A stretch of 64,000 bases of DNA, from positions 1 to 64,000 of the forward strand of contig BGZK01000543.1 in the NCBI GenBank assembly GCA_005406025.1, in the 5' to 3' direction. A model generated the notes under the pieces. That model was not told the DNA's origin. It made no database searches and saw only the letters and a program-made list of their open reading frames with translations. The position numbers and the translations under genes were made by a program. This document shows positions 44,270-57,239 of this stretch, piece by piece (position 1 is the stretch's first letter; each line of letters begins with the position of its first letter). The stretch is from Eumeta japonica. Lineage: Eukaryota > Arthropoda > Insecta > Lepidoptera > Psychidae.

Positions 44270-46460
44270 ACCTTCGAAGTAATCAATATTGTAATCAATA
44301 CAATAATACTATTCTGCAATACTTTTTCAGAAGAGTTATTGTGTCATGAATTATTTCGTTGATGAGCGCAGTTTGCAACAGTATTAACTGCGGTCACAGT
44401 CATTGCACTTAAGTGGATCAACAGCGCGTGTTATCGCGCGTCGTTTAAGTCACGGACGGCCAGGCGCGGCGCGAGTCTCTCGCCCATTAGTACCCACATA
44501 ACAACAGATACTGATTTTCCCCAATAAGCGTTATTGAGTAAAATTTAACTATTCCTGTTCTAGGATTCAATTTGAGAATACATTGCAACAAAAAGCCTTA
44601 ACCACTGAATGTATTTGATTTTCTTTCTTCGTGACTGACTGTCTCAGCCGTAACAATTTGTATGATTAAAATGAACCCATTTTTGAGTTAACAGATTAAT
44701 CTTACTAGTCCTAAATAAGACTAATTTTAAATACGCGAGGGTCGTTAAAGGTTTAGCATTGATCAAAATTATAATATTTTTTTCTAAAATACTTATCAAT
44801 GACAACAATAACACAAATAGTGCAAAATTAAGTAGGTACCCAAGATGCTAAAGAATCTAAGCTAACAACGAAGTATCATTGAGTAATCAGGAAAGTAAAT
44901 GGTTGATTTAAAATGAAATTTGTTCGTTTGATGAAACTAAGTGTTAAACTGTAAAATATTAGTGGTATTCTTATTTGTATTACTCTAAGGGAAACTAAAT
45001 AATTTTCAATTACATGTTATTATTATAAACAACATCTGCTTTTACAAAAAAAAAAAAAAAAAATTTCTTCAAAAAGTCGATTCGGATAGTGGTTTTAATC
45101 AAATTCTTATTATAATATTTAGTTAGAGACGTACAACGCCTTATGGAAGCATTAGCTAATAACAAAATTAGCATATTTAAAACCATCGAAATGATGCGGG
45201 TTGATTTTTTTACAAGGTAAATAAAAGTCTGTGTTAGCAGGATATCTGTCATGCTATAGAATCAATCTAGTCATGAAAAACTTTATACAAAAATTTCTAC
45301 AGGAATAATAATGTTAAACAATATAATATCAATTTCACTCCAGCGTGTGAAAAGTATACTATTGTGTTAGTGAAAAATTAAACGATGGTTACGTTTGATT
45401 ATGGACGTAATACTTAAATGAAATTTGAACCGGAAGGTTTGATTTATTTGATCTTAATCTTGATCATGAGCGAATCGAGTAATAAATTTTTAACTTAAGT
45501 CAACTTAAACCATTCGCTCCATGTCTATTCGGCCTATTTATTGTCTTCAATAAAAACGGAGACCTGCCAAAATTTTGTTAATTAACAACAGCCTAACTTA
45601 TTGAAAAATGAACTTAATTTTTTTTTTCCCAACGGGATATTATTTTTTCAAATATAAAGAATACACCATAACTAATTAAAAAATTTCAATTGATATTTAA
45701 TGCTCTAAAAGAATTATTTTCTGTGGCGGGCTCACTTTAGAGGCGGAGCGCGGCAGCTGTAAGGGCCGCGCGGAGCCCTATTTTCAACGTTAAATTAAAA
45801 TTACAAATAATGGAAGTAGAGTTCCGGGAGCTAGGACTTTTTTATAGAAAATTTCTTCTTCTTTAAGATTCCTTTTTCTGAATTTTTAAAATTTTTAAAA
45901 TTTTGGACTTATTAGCGAAAACCGAAATGCCGTTATTTTTGCAACTTAATCTGTTCATAACTTTTGCAAATTTTATCGTGCTAGAAAATTCTTCGAACAA
46001 ATTTTTCTAGACATAAATCGCAATAGAATGAGCTATCGCTCATATGTTTAGGATCTGTATCATTATTTAACACGTTTTTGAACTATTGACTATATCGGTA
46101 TGACGTATTTTAGCATCCCCCGACTTAACACTGGACCAGTATGAAGGACTTAAGGCTCGAGTTCCTTAATTTGTAAGAGAAACTATATGGGTATTAGTTT
46201 AAGATCCGATTAATGTCGGATCCTCTATTCTACCCTCTAGTCTACCCTCGTCTGTTAATTGATTCAAATAATGTTTTAAATATCCTCCTTTAAAAATACT
46301 ATAATTTATGAGAACAATATCTGCCACCGTAGTTCTGCTGCTATAATATTTACATTAATCACTTATTTTTTTATGTAGGCTGGAAATAATTTCACGGTAA
46401 CTGACAGTTATAAATATATTTAGTATTTTGTAAACCTTACATAAGGGTTAATATTTTTTT
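44270..46460. other. No gene seen; two GC-rich patches
   Basis: GC-rich patches at 44420-44500 and 45722-45785 are unexplained. A 'gatccga...tcggatc' inverted repeat lies near 46204-46223. The minus ORF at 45010-45252 is low-complexity. Confidence 0.35.
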
Positions 46461-46732
46461 ATTAACAGATAAGGGAAATAAGTGCGGTTTATCTACCTGT
46501 TTACACCTGGCTGCAGGTAGTTGTAGGAGTCATAAAGGCCACTGCCTATGAGAAGGTATAAAACATTATATTCGAAAATTTTGTACTTGTGATAAGTAAT
46601 TAACATAACAAGTAAAAAATTAATATTCAATAAATTAATTAATATTAATAGTAACAAGATTACGGTGACAGATATTGTTCTCATAAATTTATAATACTGT
46701 TATTTGGCTTTAAAATATTATTTGATTCAATT

Positions 46733-46796
46733 AACAGATGAGGGCACATTTTACTAACATCCGGCATTATAACAATGTACCCTCATCTGCTAATTA
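46733..46796. repeat. Imperfect hairpin (about 20-bp arms)
   Basis: The arms around 'cagatgagggcacat' (46736-46750) and 'atgtaccctcatctg' pair with one mismatch in the central 15 bp, and extend into flanking TTA/TAA. The loop is about 24 bases, giving a pre-miRNA-sized foldback. Confidence 0.6.
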
Positions 46797-46799
46797 TAG

Positions 46800-47560
46800 A
46801 CTATATGTACCAGTAAGCTTTAGCAGTGGAGTGACAGCAACTTCTGCACAATAACAAATGTGGTATCTTTCTGCCAACACTCGGTTGGAACAAAATATTT
46901 AAATTCTTAGACAAATATTAATTATAAATTTAGATCATAATATTTTACAAAAAAAATGGCGCTGCTTATTGATAGATAAACATTATCTTGTTTTCGTCAA
47001 ATCTAACAAGATAACATTTGCGTTATAAATATTTTGATATAAAATAATAAAAATATTATGAATATTCTTGTTCTACATTTACCATCGCAGTGTTGGGATA
47101 GTGAATGGATTTTTTTCTCTTTCTTTCGACAAGCAGTCAGTATTTAAGGGAGAAAGTCAGACTTTTTCTTTACGTATAATTTTGCTGACTAAGTCTGCTG
47201 TCACAATATGCAATAAGACATTTTATTTCAATATAAAAAAAATAAACATGAAAGACCGTTTTATTGCATCATAACACTTCCTAATACTGATGCTTTAGCA
47301 TCAGTTGCAATAAGCGAGCGAACTAAGCACAAATAATTTCAAACGTTTAAGTGCATCGAGATATATATAAAGATAGCTTGTTTATAGACCCATGCGTATT
47401 TCACACAGGGTGCATGACATACGTTCATTTTCATTGACTAAAAGCCATTTGAATAATGGCGGAAAATATTCATTTAATTTTTTTTTTGCGAATGTCAAAT
47501 TTTTAATATATTAAATATAGACACAATTAGCACAACCATGAGGTTTGATAAGAATATGAA
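46800..47560. other. No gene seen
   Basis: This is AT-rich sequence. The ORF at 47068-47274 shows no recognised features. Confidence 0.4.
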
Positions 47561-47569
47561 ATGACGTTT

Positions 47570-48130
47570 TTTGAATCAAAATCAAAAATAGCTTTATTTC
47601 GTAGGTAATATAATTACACTTGAAATACATCATTATTTCATTTCGATATTATGATTACCACACATTCCAAATGCTGATTCACCTGGAGAACAATGGGCAA
47701 GAAACTCAAGATTCGCTTGTTTTTACTCATCCATGTAAATTATTGAATAATTAATAAATTAGTACAGCACTTAGAAATGACAGGAAACAATCTGATAGCC
47801 GAGCAGTTCAATCCTTTGTGTTTTATTGCATTAAGATATTCAGACACGGTATAAAAGCCCTTACCTTATATGTTCTTTTCAACGAAAAGTTTAAATTCAT
47901 AAAATGGAAAATTTTGAATTTCAGCTGGGATCTTATTATAAAAGCATACCCATTGCTCTATAAATGATTTGCTAATTTTGTTGAATCGGCTTTTATAAGC
48001 AGCAAGGTCGTTATTACGTCTAGCGTGAATGTTATGGGTGTTGTTCATTTTTTGTAACGGTTCTATATTTCTTTTGACGTATTCTAGGTCGTCGTATATG
48101 TATCATGACGTCACAGTTAAAATATTAATT
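47570..48130 (-). pseudogene. LINE 3' end, minus strand, second copy
   Basis: The minus strand carries the tail 'gaatcaaaatcaaaaatagc' (as read on the plus strand at the left end) and the C-terminal RT block 'HNIHARRNNDLAAYKSRFNK' with 'YNKIPAEIQNFPFYEFKLFV' (ORF 47866-48048). This parallels 35203-35502. The 5' part is missing. Confidence 0.7.
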
Positions 48131-48775
48131 TCCTTAAATATTTATCTGTGAGGTGTTTCTGGTTTCAAATCAGGAATGACACAGTTCTCTTTTGCATCAC
48201 AAAATTTGTGATAATATCAGCTGCATTGCTCTCTAATAAAGTTCAATAGACCATGAGACTATGAAACGAGCTGAAATGAACTAATCTTGCTGTGTTTTCA
48301 TCTGTAAGTCGCCGAATTCTTTTCACTGCACATCCTGCAAAACTAATCCTTTTCGCCAATCTCATAATATGAAAATGCCACTGTAACTTAACATCTAACA
48401 TTTAGATTATTAGATCTAACATTTACTTGTAGTAGAATATTAATTATGAACTAGTAGAAACCTGTCTACCTTTTACTGTGTATCTATTCAAACAATGTAT
48501 TATAAGAGGAAATCTTTTAAAATAGGATCATCGTTCAAATATTTAAGTTACTTTCAGATAATTTTGTTCATTTCTTTTCTTTAACTGTTTAATTTTAATA
48601 TTTCCTACTTTAGTTACGTTAATTCATAAAATGTTTTAAAAGACTTGCAGTTTTAATTTTTATGAAAGTTGCGTCTTATTTTGACAAGACTTAACTCATT
48701 TACTCGTGCTAATGTAAGCCAAGTAGAAGTTCGTATTATCAGTAAACTTCGCCGCTGTAAATTTCGCGCCGATGG
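48131..48775. other. No gene seen; possible LINE continuation
   Basis: The first 250 bases may be the degraded continuation of the minus-strand LINE. Nothing else is recognised. Confidence 0.35.
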
Positions 48776-49400
48776 TATTATACTGTTTTGTGGTACCGCC
48801 GCACAGACATAACAGGGTATGCGCACAGGCGCCCAGCGCGGGAAGTCCGCGCCCCTCTTGGTATTGCGCATTAAAATACCGCTTTTAGCGCTAGCCGCCG
48901 CTGGATGTCACAAAACCACTAAACGACGAAAATAATAAAACGAAAATGTACATTCTTATATTTCGGAATTGCGAATGTTTGAATTATTAAAATAAGTCAT
49001 TATTGATTTTAAAAGTGAAAGTTGAGATAATACGGTTTTCTCACAAAACATTACGTAGGTGTTTGGGTAAAAATAGAATAATTACGATATTCTAGGCCGA
49101 ACGAATGAGACGCAAGTACTGTTTAGAAGTGAAGTATTATTATTGAAATAACTTGTACTTTTTCGTTACATTTTCTATTTCGCTAATAGACACTTAATTA
49201 TATTATTATAATAAATAAAGCCCTGTGTCTCGAATCAAAATATTAAACAAGATTTTCCGAATGTTTAAAGTTTTGTTAAATTATTTCTTTTTATTCCTAT
49301 CGAAGAAGCTTGTTTATGTAATTATGGTTCTTGGTGTTTTTGCAGCGCTTGACGCTGAAACGACATTATATTGTTTGTACCTCAGCGTAAAGACAGCATA
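48776..49400. repeat. Dispersed repeat F modules, copy 2 (first part)
   Basis: The GC-rich block at 48776-48910 ends 'ataccgcttttagcgcta', like 12540. The block at 49343 reads 'agcgcttgacgctgaaac', like 13176. The spacing between the blocks is similar (about 455 against 635 bases). Confidence 0.4.
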
Positions 49401-49618
49401 GAGGCCGCCTAATATATGTGTGTCTTTTTATCAATTTCGAAAATCACCCGACAAAAAAAAACAAACACGGTTTGTTTTTTACTCAAAAATCAGCGTACGC
49501 ACTTGAAATGTTTGGTGGACCTCTTAGGATCGTTTAGTATGAGGTTAAATTACAAAGTTTGTGTTGTAGTACTCACATTTGTGCTGCTGTTATATTTAAT
49601 TTAGTCGTATGTGAAAAT

Positions 49619-49792
49619 ATGGCAATCAAAATTATTTTCTGCACTGTGACGGTTTTGTTTTTTGTTCTCGTGTTTTCCACGGTATTTACGATGTACAGTA
49701 TATTATTAGTACCTCGAGAATATCAAGATATAAAGTTTCCTGTCAGAGTGCTACTCTCGTTCAAGACGGTTGCAAAATGTTATCGAATTTAA
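49619..49792 (+). other. Small hydrophobic ORF, doubtful
   Basis: From an ATG with favourable context ('aaaatATGg') a 57-codon ORF encodes a 22-residue hydrophobic segment followed by a charged stretch. It resembles a signal anchor. No family is recognised, no splice donor of quality follows, and it is most likely accidental. Confidence 0.15.
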
Positions 49793-49799
49793 AGTTTCA

Positions 49800-51195
49800 A
49801 AAATATATATTTTTTTAAGAATACAAGATTAACTTGTGTCAGCAACATGTTGTCAATAATACAATAATAATGATTACGTTTTAATATTACAATTATGCAT
49901 AGACAGTTCTTCATAAAAGGAAACCACTAAATTTGCATATTTCTTATAAAAATATGATTTGATTTTAGGTTATAGGGAAAGGCACTAATAATATTGATTG
50001 GTATCGATATCAATAATTTTTAAAATTTACAAACAAACTTTATCTCGTACTAACCGTTTATCTGTTACCTTCTGAGTAAATAACAATTTAGTAATGATTA
50101 TTTTTGAAAGCGATCGCGCCCTCTATTTCAATTGTAATTTTGATTCCTATTCCAATGTCGGTTCCAATGCCGATCTTGATCCTTCCATCTTTTTTAAAAA
50201 ATCTTCCGTTTCGTATTCTAACAAATAATTTACTTCTTTCTTAAGAACATTGCTAAGTTTCGACAACGATACACAGTACATTTGACATGTATGAAAAATT
50301 TCAGCTTGTGTTTATAATGTAAATGACACTTATGTTTCAGCGCTACTGTTATATTGAACACAGATTAAATCAAGCGTTATAACAGCTGAAATTAATGAGT
50401 TTGCATTTGATATAAGCCGTAAAATAAAAATGGCATAATTAAAAAAATGCAAACAAGAAACAAATATCGTTGGTTTTAGTGTTAAATGTATAAGAAGTCT
50501 GAGAGTAAACTATTTTCAAAACTTAATATTCATGTTTTGAGATGAATATATTTACGTTTGATTACTTAAATAAGTGATTGTTATGTGTAATTAATATCAT
50601 GATTGATTAGGTGTAGATTTATTAATATGAAATTCCAGTTTTTTTTTAAAAACAAAATTATTTTTTGTTTAAAACAGAGATAAACAAAAGCCTTACAGTT
50701 TTTTGATAATGAGTAAATTATTAGAAGTGTTAGTTACTTTAACTGAATCTTAGGATATATAATAATTTGGAATGTAGTAAATAATTTTTGGTCTCTTTTG
50801 GTGCTTAGGCAAATAGTATATGAGACCAGCAAAATGTTTTTTGATCATAATGCATTCCGCCGTTCTGGAGATTAGACCGCACAAGCAGACAAACTTTTAG
50901 TTCACATAAACTTCGTTCGTATTACTGGTGATTTGTTTGCTATTAAAAAAGACACTCTAAAAGTTTAAGAAATTTTATATGAATTCATGATAAAGACGAA
51001 GTGCAAAAATTTACGACAGCAGTCTTTATAAAGTAGATCATTAGACTTTTTTTTATCGACATGGAAAAAGTGTACCACATTTGTCAGTAATGTGTTTTTA
51101 TCAATTATATTAAATATTGCCTACTTTTGATGCGTTACAGACGTCATACGAAAAATAAATTCAAGTAGAAAAATTGTGTTGCTATTTTATTGATC
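49800..51195. other. No gene seen; AT-rich
   Basis: I recognise no domain, RNA gene or repeat in this interval. Confidence 0.4.
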
Positions 51196-51199
51196 CCTC

Positions 51200-51340
51200 T
51201 GTGCTATCTTTACTCTGAGGTTTGTCCTTCATTCGCTGGCCGCCAGGCGCCACCCGCGTCTCATTGCGCGGCGTTTGTTTGAGACGGGTGGTTGTTGTTT
51301 TTGTTCCGGAAATTTAATATAAAATGTGAGTAATTTTATA
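51200..51340 (+). repeat. Dispersed repeat F module, copy 2 (last part)
   Basis: The block with 'cgctggccgccaggcgccac' and 'tcattgcgcggcgtttgttt', then 'gtggttgttgtt' and 'gtgagtaatttt', parallels 13205-13305. The donor-like end is again conserved. Confidence 0.5.
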
Positions 51341-52025
51341 AATCTAATTTTAATTTAGTTGAATATTTCATGATTAGAAATATTTTAATTCGTAGGTACT
51401 TACTTTACATAATTTTTAGATTACACATTTACCTACCTATTTTCAATTTTATAATATTAAATATATATTATGTACTCTGATTTTTTTTTGAATTGAAATG
51501 ATTATTCGTTACATTGCTGACTTGAACAACGTTTTAACCGTAGGAAGGATCGGAAAATAGCAATAAATATAAAACTGATTTCAATAGGCTACAACTCGTT
51601 TATTTTCAATTTCATAAATAATAGTACTACGAAGTACAGGATGTGAAGAAAACTTTCAAGTACATAGTAAAGTTGAATAACGACTGCCCGTTTTAAATGT
51701 TTATACATCGTATACTGAATTTGAAAATAGATCTTAGTTTTTTTTAAGCTTAATTCGTACATTGCATGGATGTTTAACGTTACTAATATCGTAATAAGTC
51801 AATACAATAAAACTAACGGCCGCGTATGCATTTAACACGTGTGAGCAAATATAAACATATTTGAAGTCTACAAACAAAATTATTGTATAAATTTGTACAA
51901 ATAAATTTATTCGTGTCACTAGTCACTTAAAGACGCCCGCGCGGATGTAGACTTCCTAATCAGATAGCGTAGCCACAAGTGTAGTCTGCCTCCTTACAGC
52001 ACATTCCTACAACTACACAGTAAAG
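51341..52025. other. No gene seen
   Basis: This is AT-rich sequence. The minus ORF at 51734-51919 overlaps no recognised feature. Confidence 0.4.
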
Positions 52026-52027
52026 AA

Positions 52028-52690
52028 GGATCTCTTAATACCAAGTAAATTTCTTTAAACCAAAGTAAATTTCTTAATATCAAGAATATTGTTCTCTCCC
52101 CATAGACGTGAGAAAGGATATTCTTAAATATGTCAAAAAAATATCTTGGAAGTATTACTTTGTTACGAGATAAATATCTTTAAACCAATAGATAAATTTA
52201 TAAATTTGTGATGACGAGTAATATTGAAAGCAAGAGTATTTTATCTTGAACGCAATATGAAGAAATTAAAGAATATATGCATTATTTTAGAAGTTATTAA
52301 ATTGAGAACAATTTGTTTCAATCCAAAAAGAAATTATCTTAAATCAAATTTCGTATTAGAATCTAATAAAACCTGTTGTTTAGTTTAAGAAAATATTTAC
52401 TTGGAACATAACCAAGAGTATTTTAGTCTTGGTACAAGATATTAATTTAATAAGTGTTTTTATATCCAATGCGTTTTGATTTCAGGCTAATTGAAATTCT
52501 TCATCTAAATTTGATATCTGACAATAATAAATTTCTCTTAAATATAAAAAATAGTTTAATAAAAAAAGTATTTCTATCCAAGAAAAAAAGTATTTTCAGT
52601 TTTGGCAGTATATTTTTAACCTGTGATAAAAAATAAAAGTCACAATACATTTTAAGAAAACGCATGCTCTTAAAATAAGAATTCCTTTTT
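52028..52690. repeat. Quasi-periodic CTTRAAYCAAG-type tract
   Basis: Three adjacent units of about 21 bp ('ctcttaataccaagtaaat', 'tctttaaaccaaagtaaat', 'tcttaatatcaagaatat') open a tract. In it, words such as 'tatcttaaatcaa', 'tcttggtacaag' and 'ttaagaa' recur for about 650 bases in both orientations. The elementary word is partly self-complementary. It has no coding potential. Confidence 0.5.
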
Positions 52691-52696
52691 TACTGT

Positions 52697-52950
52697 GTAC
52701 CTACCGCCCCACCGTCACAGTACAAGGATTAGCACCATCAATAGCCCAAATTATATTCTCGTGTCTAGGGGTGACGGAGAAGCGCGCGCCCGAATGTGCT
52801 CACAGGGCGACGCAGGAAAATTCCGCTCTGAATTCCCTGCGAATGACGCATTGCTCAGGTGCAGCGCTCCTCGACCCTTCTTCCTTCTCCCCGGGTTTCT
52901 GATTAACGCTGTCGCGACGTTTTCGTGACTAACTTCACAGAGTTTTTTAT
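52697..52950 (-). repeat. Dispersed lepidopteran-type repeat J (GC-rich)
   Basis: The minus-strand translation runs 'NASFAGNSERNFPASPCEHI', then 'RARASPSPLDTRI', and in another frame 'IIWAIDGANPCTVTVGR'. I recall this conceptual peptide as recurring in many lepidopteran hypothetical proteins, which marks a dispersed repeat rather than a host gene. Confidence 0.5.
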
Positions 52951-52984
52951 CATTACCATTTAATGTCAATAAGTGACAAAAAAT

Positions 52985-53240
52985 TGGTTGTGTGTAAAGT
53001 CGGTTTATGGACGATAATTTTACGTGATAACATCATAAGAAAACATTGATGAAAAAATGCCGATGGAGTTGAAGAGAGATAGAGGCGTCACAAGCCGAGC
53101 GCTTTGGCCGATCGTGCCTCTCTATTGTTCCGCGCTCTCGCTTACGCGCTCGGCTCAGGCGGAACGCGACAATGAGTTATGCTTTTTCGTGGGCGCAGCC
53201 GGCGTTCATGGATTTATTAGTTGTTATAACTTAAAAAAAA
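52985..53240 (-). repeat. Dispersed repeat I, copy 2
   Basis: Its reverse complement parallels 39960-40330, including 'tgaacgccggctgcgcccac', 'actcattgtcgcgttccgcc' and 'gatgttatcacgtaaaatta'. The ORF at 53057-53260 lies inside it and is not counted as a gene. Confidence 0.7.
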
Positions 53241-53394
53241 AGAAAAGTCACAACTTATAGTGGTATTTAGGCATCTCGATACGCAGCAATCATAACATCT
53301 CCACTTATTTGCAGCCGTTTCGTCTTTGAAATGAAAAGAAGAAACATAGTATCACTTACTCTTACTCAGTATCACTTATTCTTACTCATAAACA

Positions 53395-53560
53395 TAGTAT
53401 CAGTCAGTACCAACTGGCACGTTTGAGGCGGTTTGGGATTGCTTTGTTCGGCCAGCGGCGCGCGTCCGTTTGGCGCGCGGTGTACAGAGCGGACCTTCTG
53501 CGCCTACTTATTTTGTGCCCGAGATGCAAGTGCCTCCTACTGATTTTGTCAGTTAATTTC
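53395..53560. repeat. GC-rich block, probable dispersed repeat
   Basis: It contains 'taccaactggcacgtttgag', 'cggccagcggcgcgcgtccg' and 'gcgcgcggtgtacagagcgg'. The composition contrasts sharply with its flanks and the wording suggests a lepidopteran repeat, but no second copy is in the window. A short 'cttactcagtatcactta' duplication precedes it. Confidence 0.35.
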
Positions 53561-54268
53561 AACAACTAGAAGTAAATTTAATGAAACATTTTAAATTATT
53601 TGTTGGAAACAATGTTATGATATTTTTTGTACAATTCTTCGGAAAAGTACATTTTAAGTCACGACACACTGCAGTTGTTTTCCAATAGATTTTCTGCTTA
53701 AACTAGGTATTGTCAAATTGAATGACAGGTGGTTAAAAACACCTCAGTCGAAAATTTGTCACAAACATCAAACAGTTATGCATTTATAATTATTACAAAA
53801 TTTTAGAAAAAAAAAATCGATTTCATTGCCTGTCTTATAACATACTTTAATTAATATTTTACACACTAATAATCTTGTTTATAAATTTGTAAGAACCATT
53901 GTTTTTGACTGACTTATGTGTGTGTCCCTGCGCCGTGGTGGCATAGAACGCAGATCCAAGGCGCCAAACTACTGGTGGTTATAGTCAAAGTATTATATTA
54001 TTATATAGTATTATTACATAGTATTATAGTTATAATACTGTACCACCATCCATAATTTTTTTGTGTACTAAGTAATTGAGAAGCAAATGGGACAAGGAGT
54101 TTGATAACAACATCATATAATGTTAGGCTTTGTAGCCTACACTTACGGCTTATTAGACAGAAGTGTCACGAGTAAACAAGTGAGATTGATAGCATGATCG
54201 TTGTATTTTTTTTGTATCTATTTGGGTCAATAAAGCACTATCGTGCTAACAAGCCCCGCGTTTTATCG

Positions 54269-54270
<2 letters not shown>
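53561..54270. other. No gene seen
   Basis: This is AT-rich sequence, with a (TAT/ATA)-rich patch at 53990-54045. Confidence 0.4.
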
Positions 54271-54272
<2 letters not shown>

Positions 54273-54339
<67 letters not shown>

Positions 54340-54389
54340 GCGCGCGTGTGTTTGCGCGCGTGTGCGCGTGCGTGCGTATGTATATATAT
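54273..54389. repeat. Compound microsatellite (TA)n(TG)n(CG)n
   Basis: About 14 TA units are followed by about 17 TG units, then interrupted GC/GT dinucleotides and a closing TA run. The Val/Cys-rich ORF at 54194-54493 is an artefact of it. Confidence 0.95.
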
Positions 54390-55920
54390 TTATAAATACA
54401 TACATATGTAAACTTTTGAACCATATGTATTATTTGACTCGGCTCGTCATGTTAAATAGGACAACAGCAAAATTTTTCAAAGTTGCGTCATGAGGACAAA
54501 TACAATCGTTAGATTTTTATGAAATCTACTACTAAAGATTAATTATAAAAATTAAGAAACCGACTGCCTGAAAGCGAATTAAAGCGATGGAAACAAGACG
54601 GTGCTAAAAATCATCCAGTTAAATAGGACAAGTATTGGCAGTGCTCGTGTACATTGGCACGTTTTGCCATTACATATCCCGGGGATTTGTCGGTACTACC
54701 GGCGAACGTCTATAATTATGACACCCGACATTAATACGCGGCGGTAGCGATTATAGTTGCCGTCTCGTCTATTTATTAACCCTAATCACTTTTATATTTG
54801 TGAAATGTACGCGTAGGCTGATCGCCGAGTGTTATTTATTACGAAATCGTTTGTATTGCTGAGTAATCGAGTTTATGATAAATTTTTACTCGTTCTTTGA
54901 AACGATTGAGCTAGAAGGACAGAGCAAAACATGAAATTATCATTTTTTGTGACTAAAACACGCTTTTATATGTCCTCAACTTACGGTGAATATTTTTGGG
55001 GTTTACTCTTTTAGACTCGATTTCCATGTATAGCCTGCGGTGCGCAAATTACACGGGGAGAGAAATTGGGCGTTAACAAAAACTGTAGTTATTACGTTGC
55101 CCCTACGTACATCTTATACAGAATACGTATATATTGTGTCCATTGCTGATTTATATATGTTTTATTTTCAAGTCAGAGAACTTAAACTTTCAATGTATAT
55201 GGTATTAACTAAAGTATATACTTGCTTTCAGTGTTATAAGAAATACGTTTATTACCCCCTTGACTATTTGTATATATTCTAAGAAACGAGTAAACTAAAG
55301 GAGTGAACTCAAGTCTCTCGCCGAAGTTGATATGCATCAATTTTTTTTATTTCTTTTCGTTATTTTAATTCCTTTTTACTGTAAACATATAATCAAAGCA
55401 CTTCATGAATCTATATTATGGGAGTAGGTATTCACATTGTGCTCTTATGCCGAATGTAACCGATATTTATTGATTTTTTTTTATATTTACTGAAACTTTT
55501 CAATCTGAAAATATTTATACAGCAACTACAACATCATATAGCAGCTTTGTATTTTGCATTAAACATTTACATTTACAGCAGTTTGAAATTTGAATTTATT
55601 GCAAATACAATCCAATGGGTTTTAATCGTTTTAATTATTGAAATTCCGTATACCATTGTATGCATTAGTTTCAAACAAAAACTACGCAAAGCTCCGGGGA
55701 AAACGTAAAGGATTATTTTTACGAAAAATTTGAAAAATTTAAATTCTCTACACAATTCCGCATTTTGTTTGGAACAATTTATCAAACTTGTTATTAAATT
55801 CTGATACTTACCTTAAGTGCGCAAGACGCAACAGGAAAACGATTGCAAATAAAATGAGTATACACATTTACATTAGTCGTATACACGTTTATCATATACT
55901 AACTTAGGTGTTATGGCGAA
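54390..55920. other. No gene seen; unusually balanced patch at 54640-54960
   Basis: The sequence 54640-54960 has a mixed composition and neither repeats nor ORFs, as might a conserved regulatory block. The rest is AT-rich. Confidence 0.35.
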
Positions 55921-55924
55921 GAAT

Positions 55925-56480
55925 GCATGGCCTTTTTTAAAAAAGAAATACTTTTATTTCATAGGTTATAAAATAACACTTAAAATGCGTATAATTTTTT
56001 GCGAATTTACACTTGACAGCTCGTTCGGAAGGCAATTTTCCCTGAAAAAGAACGGGCAAAAAAGTTAACGGTAGATCTTAACTAATTTCATCACGCATAG
56101 CCAAAACAAATACAAAAACATTGTTGAACAAAATAGGCCGATAAGAAATCGAGCCGCTTATGCCCATGGATATTTGTCTCCTAAATATTCGGATATTGCG
56201 TAATACCCATTTTTACTGAGTGATTGTTTAAAAATACTCTTAAACTTAGAAAATATTAAATCTTAAATATCCATAGGAAACCTATTGAACATGCGCACAC
56301 AGAGCCTTCTAAATGAGTTTGTGACTTTGCACAGTCGACTAACTTGTAAACTCAGTTTATTTTTATTTCCGATATCGAGTTTATGTCGATTACTGTCTTT
56401 TAAACTCTCTTCGACGTCTTATAGGAAATTCCCCGATGCAACTTTACAAATATTATCAATGATAAGATCAAAGTAAATAC
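55925..56480 (-). pseudogene. LINE 3' end, minus strand, third copy (very degraded)
   Basis: The order of blocks follows the copies at 35 and 47.6 kb. 'aaatacttttatttcatagg' parallels 'aaatagctttatttcgtagg', followed by a spacer and a 'gaaaaagaacgggcaa' block like 'gagaacaatgggcaag'. Coding-like sequence continues to about 56480. No clean peptide remains. Confidence 0.5.
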
Positions 56481-56636
56481 GTAGTTAGTTACTGTTAATT
56501 TTCCGGAAAATCCCGGAATTCCATGAATGAAGCATAGATTCTGATGTAATTTTAAGGATATTCTTTTGGGAACGCGGACAGTTGGGCGTCTTTTTTATTA
56601 TCTCGTAATATAGATACTGGATTCTTCGAACTTATC

Positions 56637-56653
56637 TCTCTCTCTCTCTCTTT
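56637..56653. repeat. (CT)8 microsatellite
   Basis: A short pure (TC) run in otherwise mixed sequence. Confidence 0.9.
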
Positions 56654-56659
56654 CAATAG

Positions 56660-57230
56660 TCTGTTTAGGATTCATTGTTGCATACCGATGAGATAATCAT
56701 TGTGAAAATACTTAAAATTCCCTGCGAATGACTGGATTATAGTGTAGGCCGGTGACGTTGGCCGTGAAATAACGATTCGGACGGGACTTCAGACTTCAGG
56801 GGCGCCCCTTGCCGGTCGTCAGAGCAGTTTACTCCCCGAAATGCCCGCGGCACGATAATGCAACACGGCAAAAGCTTGTTTACAGCTGCGATAGGTAAAC
56901 TTGCTTTTAGAATTTTTACGATATTCTCATTAAAGACATTGGCATTTCTTGATATTTCTTACGTTTAACGGCAATAATAGAAAATCGCTTATTGGGATAG
57001 CTTTGATGCGCATCTCTCTTTGTAAAAGTAATTCGTACTACTCTCGATGATGACGGTTCGAACCACAGAACGTAAAGAGAAGTATTGAAGGGCACGCAGC
57101 CTTAAGCTTAAATAAAGATCAACTCGAAGTGCAATTTGACAGGGGTTGAATGAACGTCGTTACTGTTTTCCCCAATATTTTGTACTCACCCGGAACCGCC
57201 TTGGCCGACCACGCACCCTAGAAACAGCCA
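56660..57230. other. No gene seen; GC-rich patch
   Basis: A GC-rich patch at 56740-56870 ('gccggtgacgttggccgtg', 'aggggcgccccttgccggtc') has no recognised identity. Confidence 0.35.
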
Positions 57231-57239
57231 TACGGTTAC

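Noticed and set aside
53057..53260. 67-codon ORF with a plausible start
   Set aside because: It lies wholly inside dispersed repeat I, whose other copy has no matching frame.
54194..54493. 99-codon ORF with Tyr/Ile and Val/Cys runs
   Set aside because: It is produced by the compound microsatellite.
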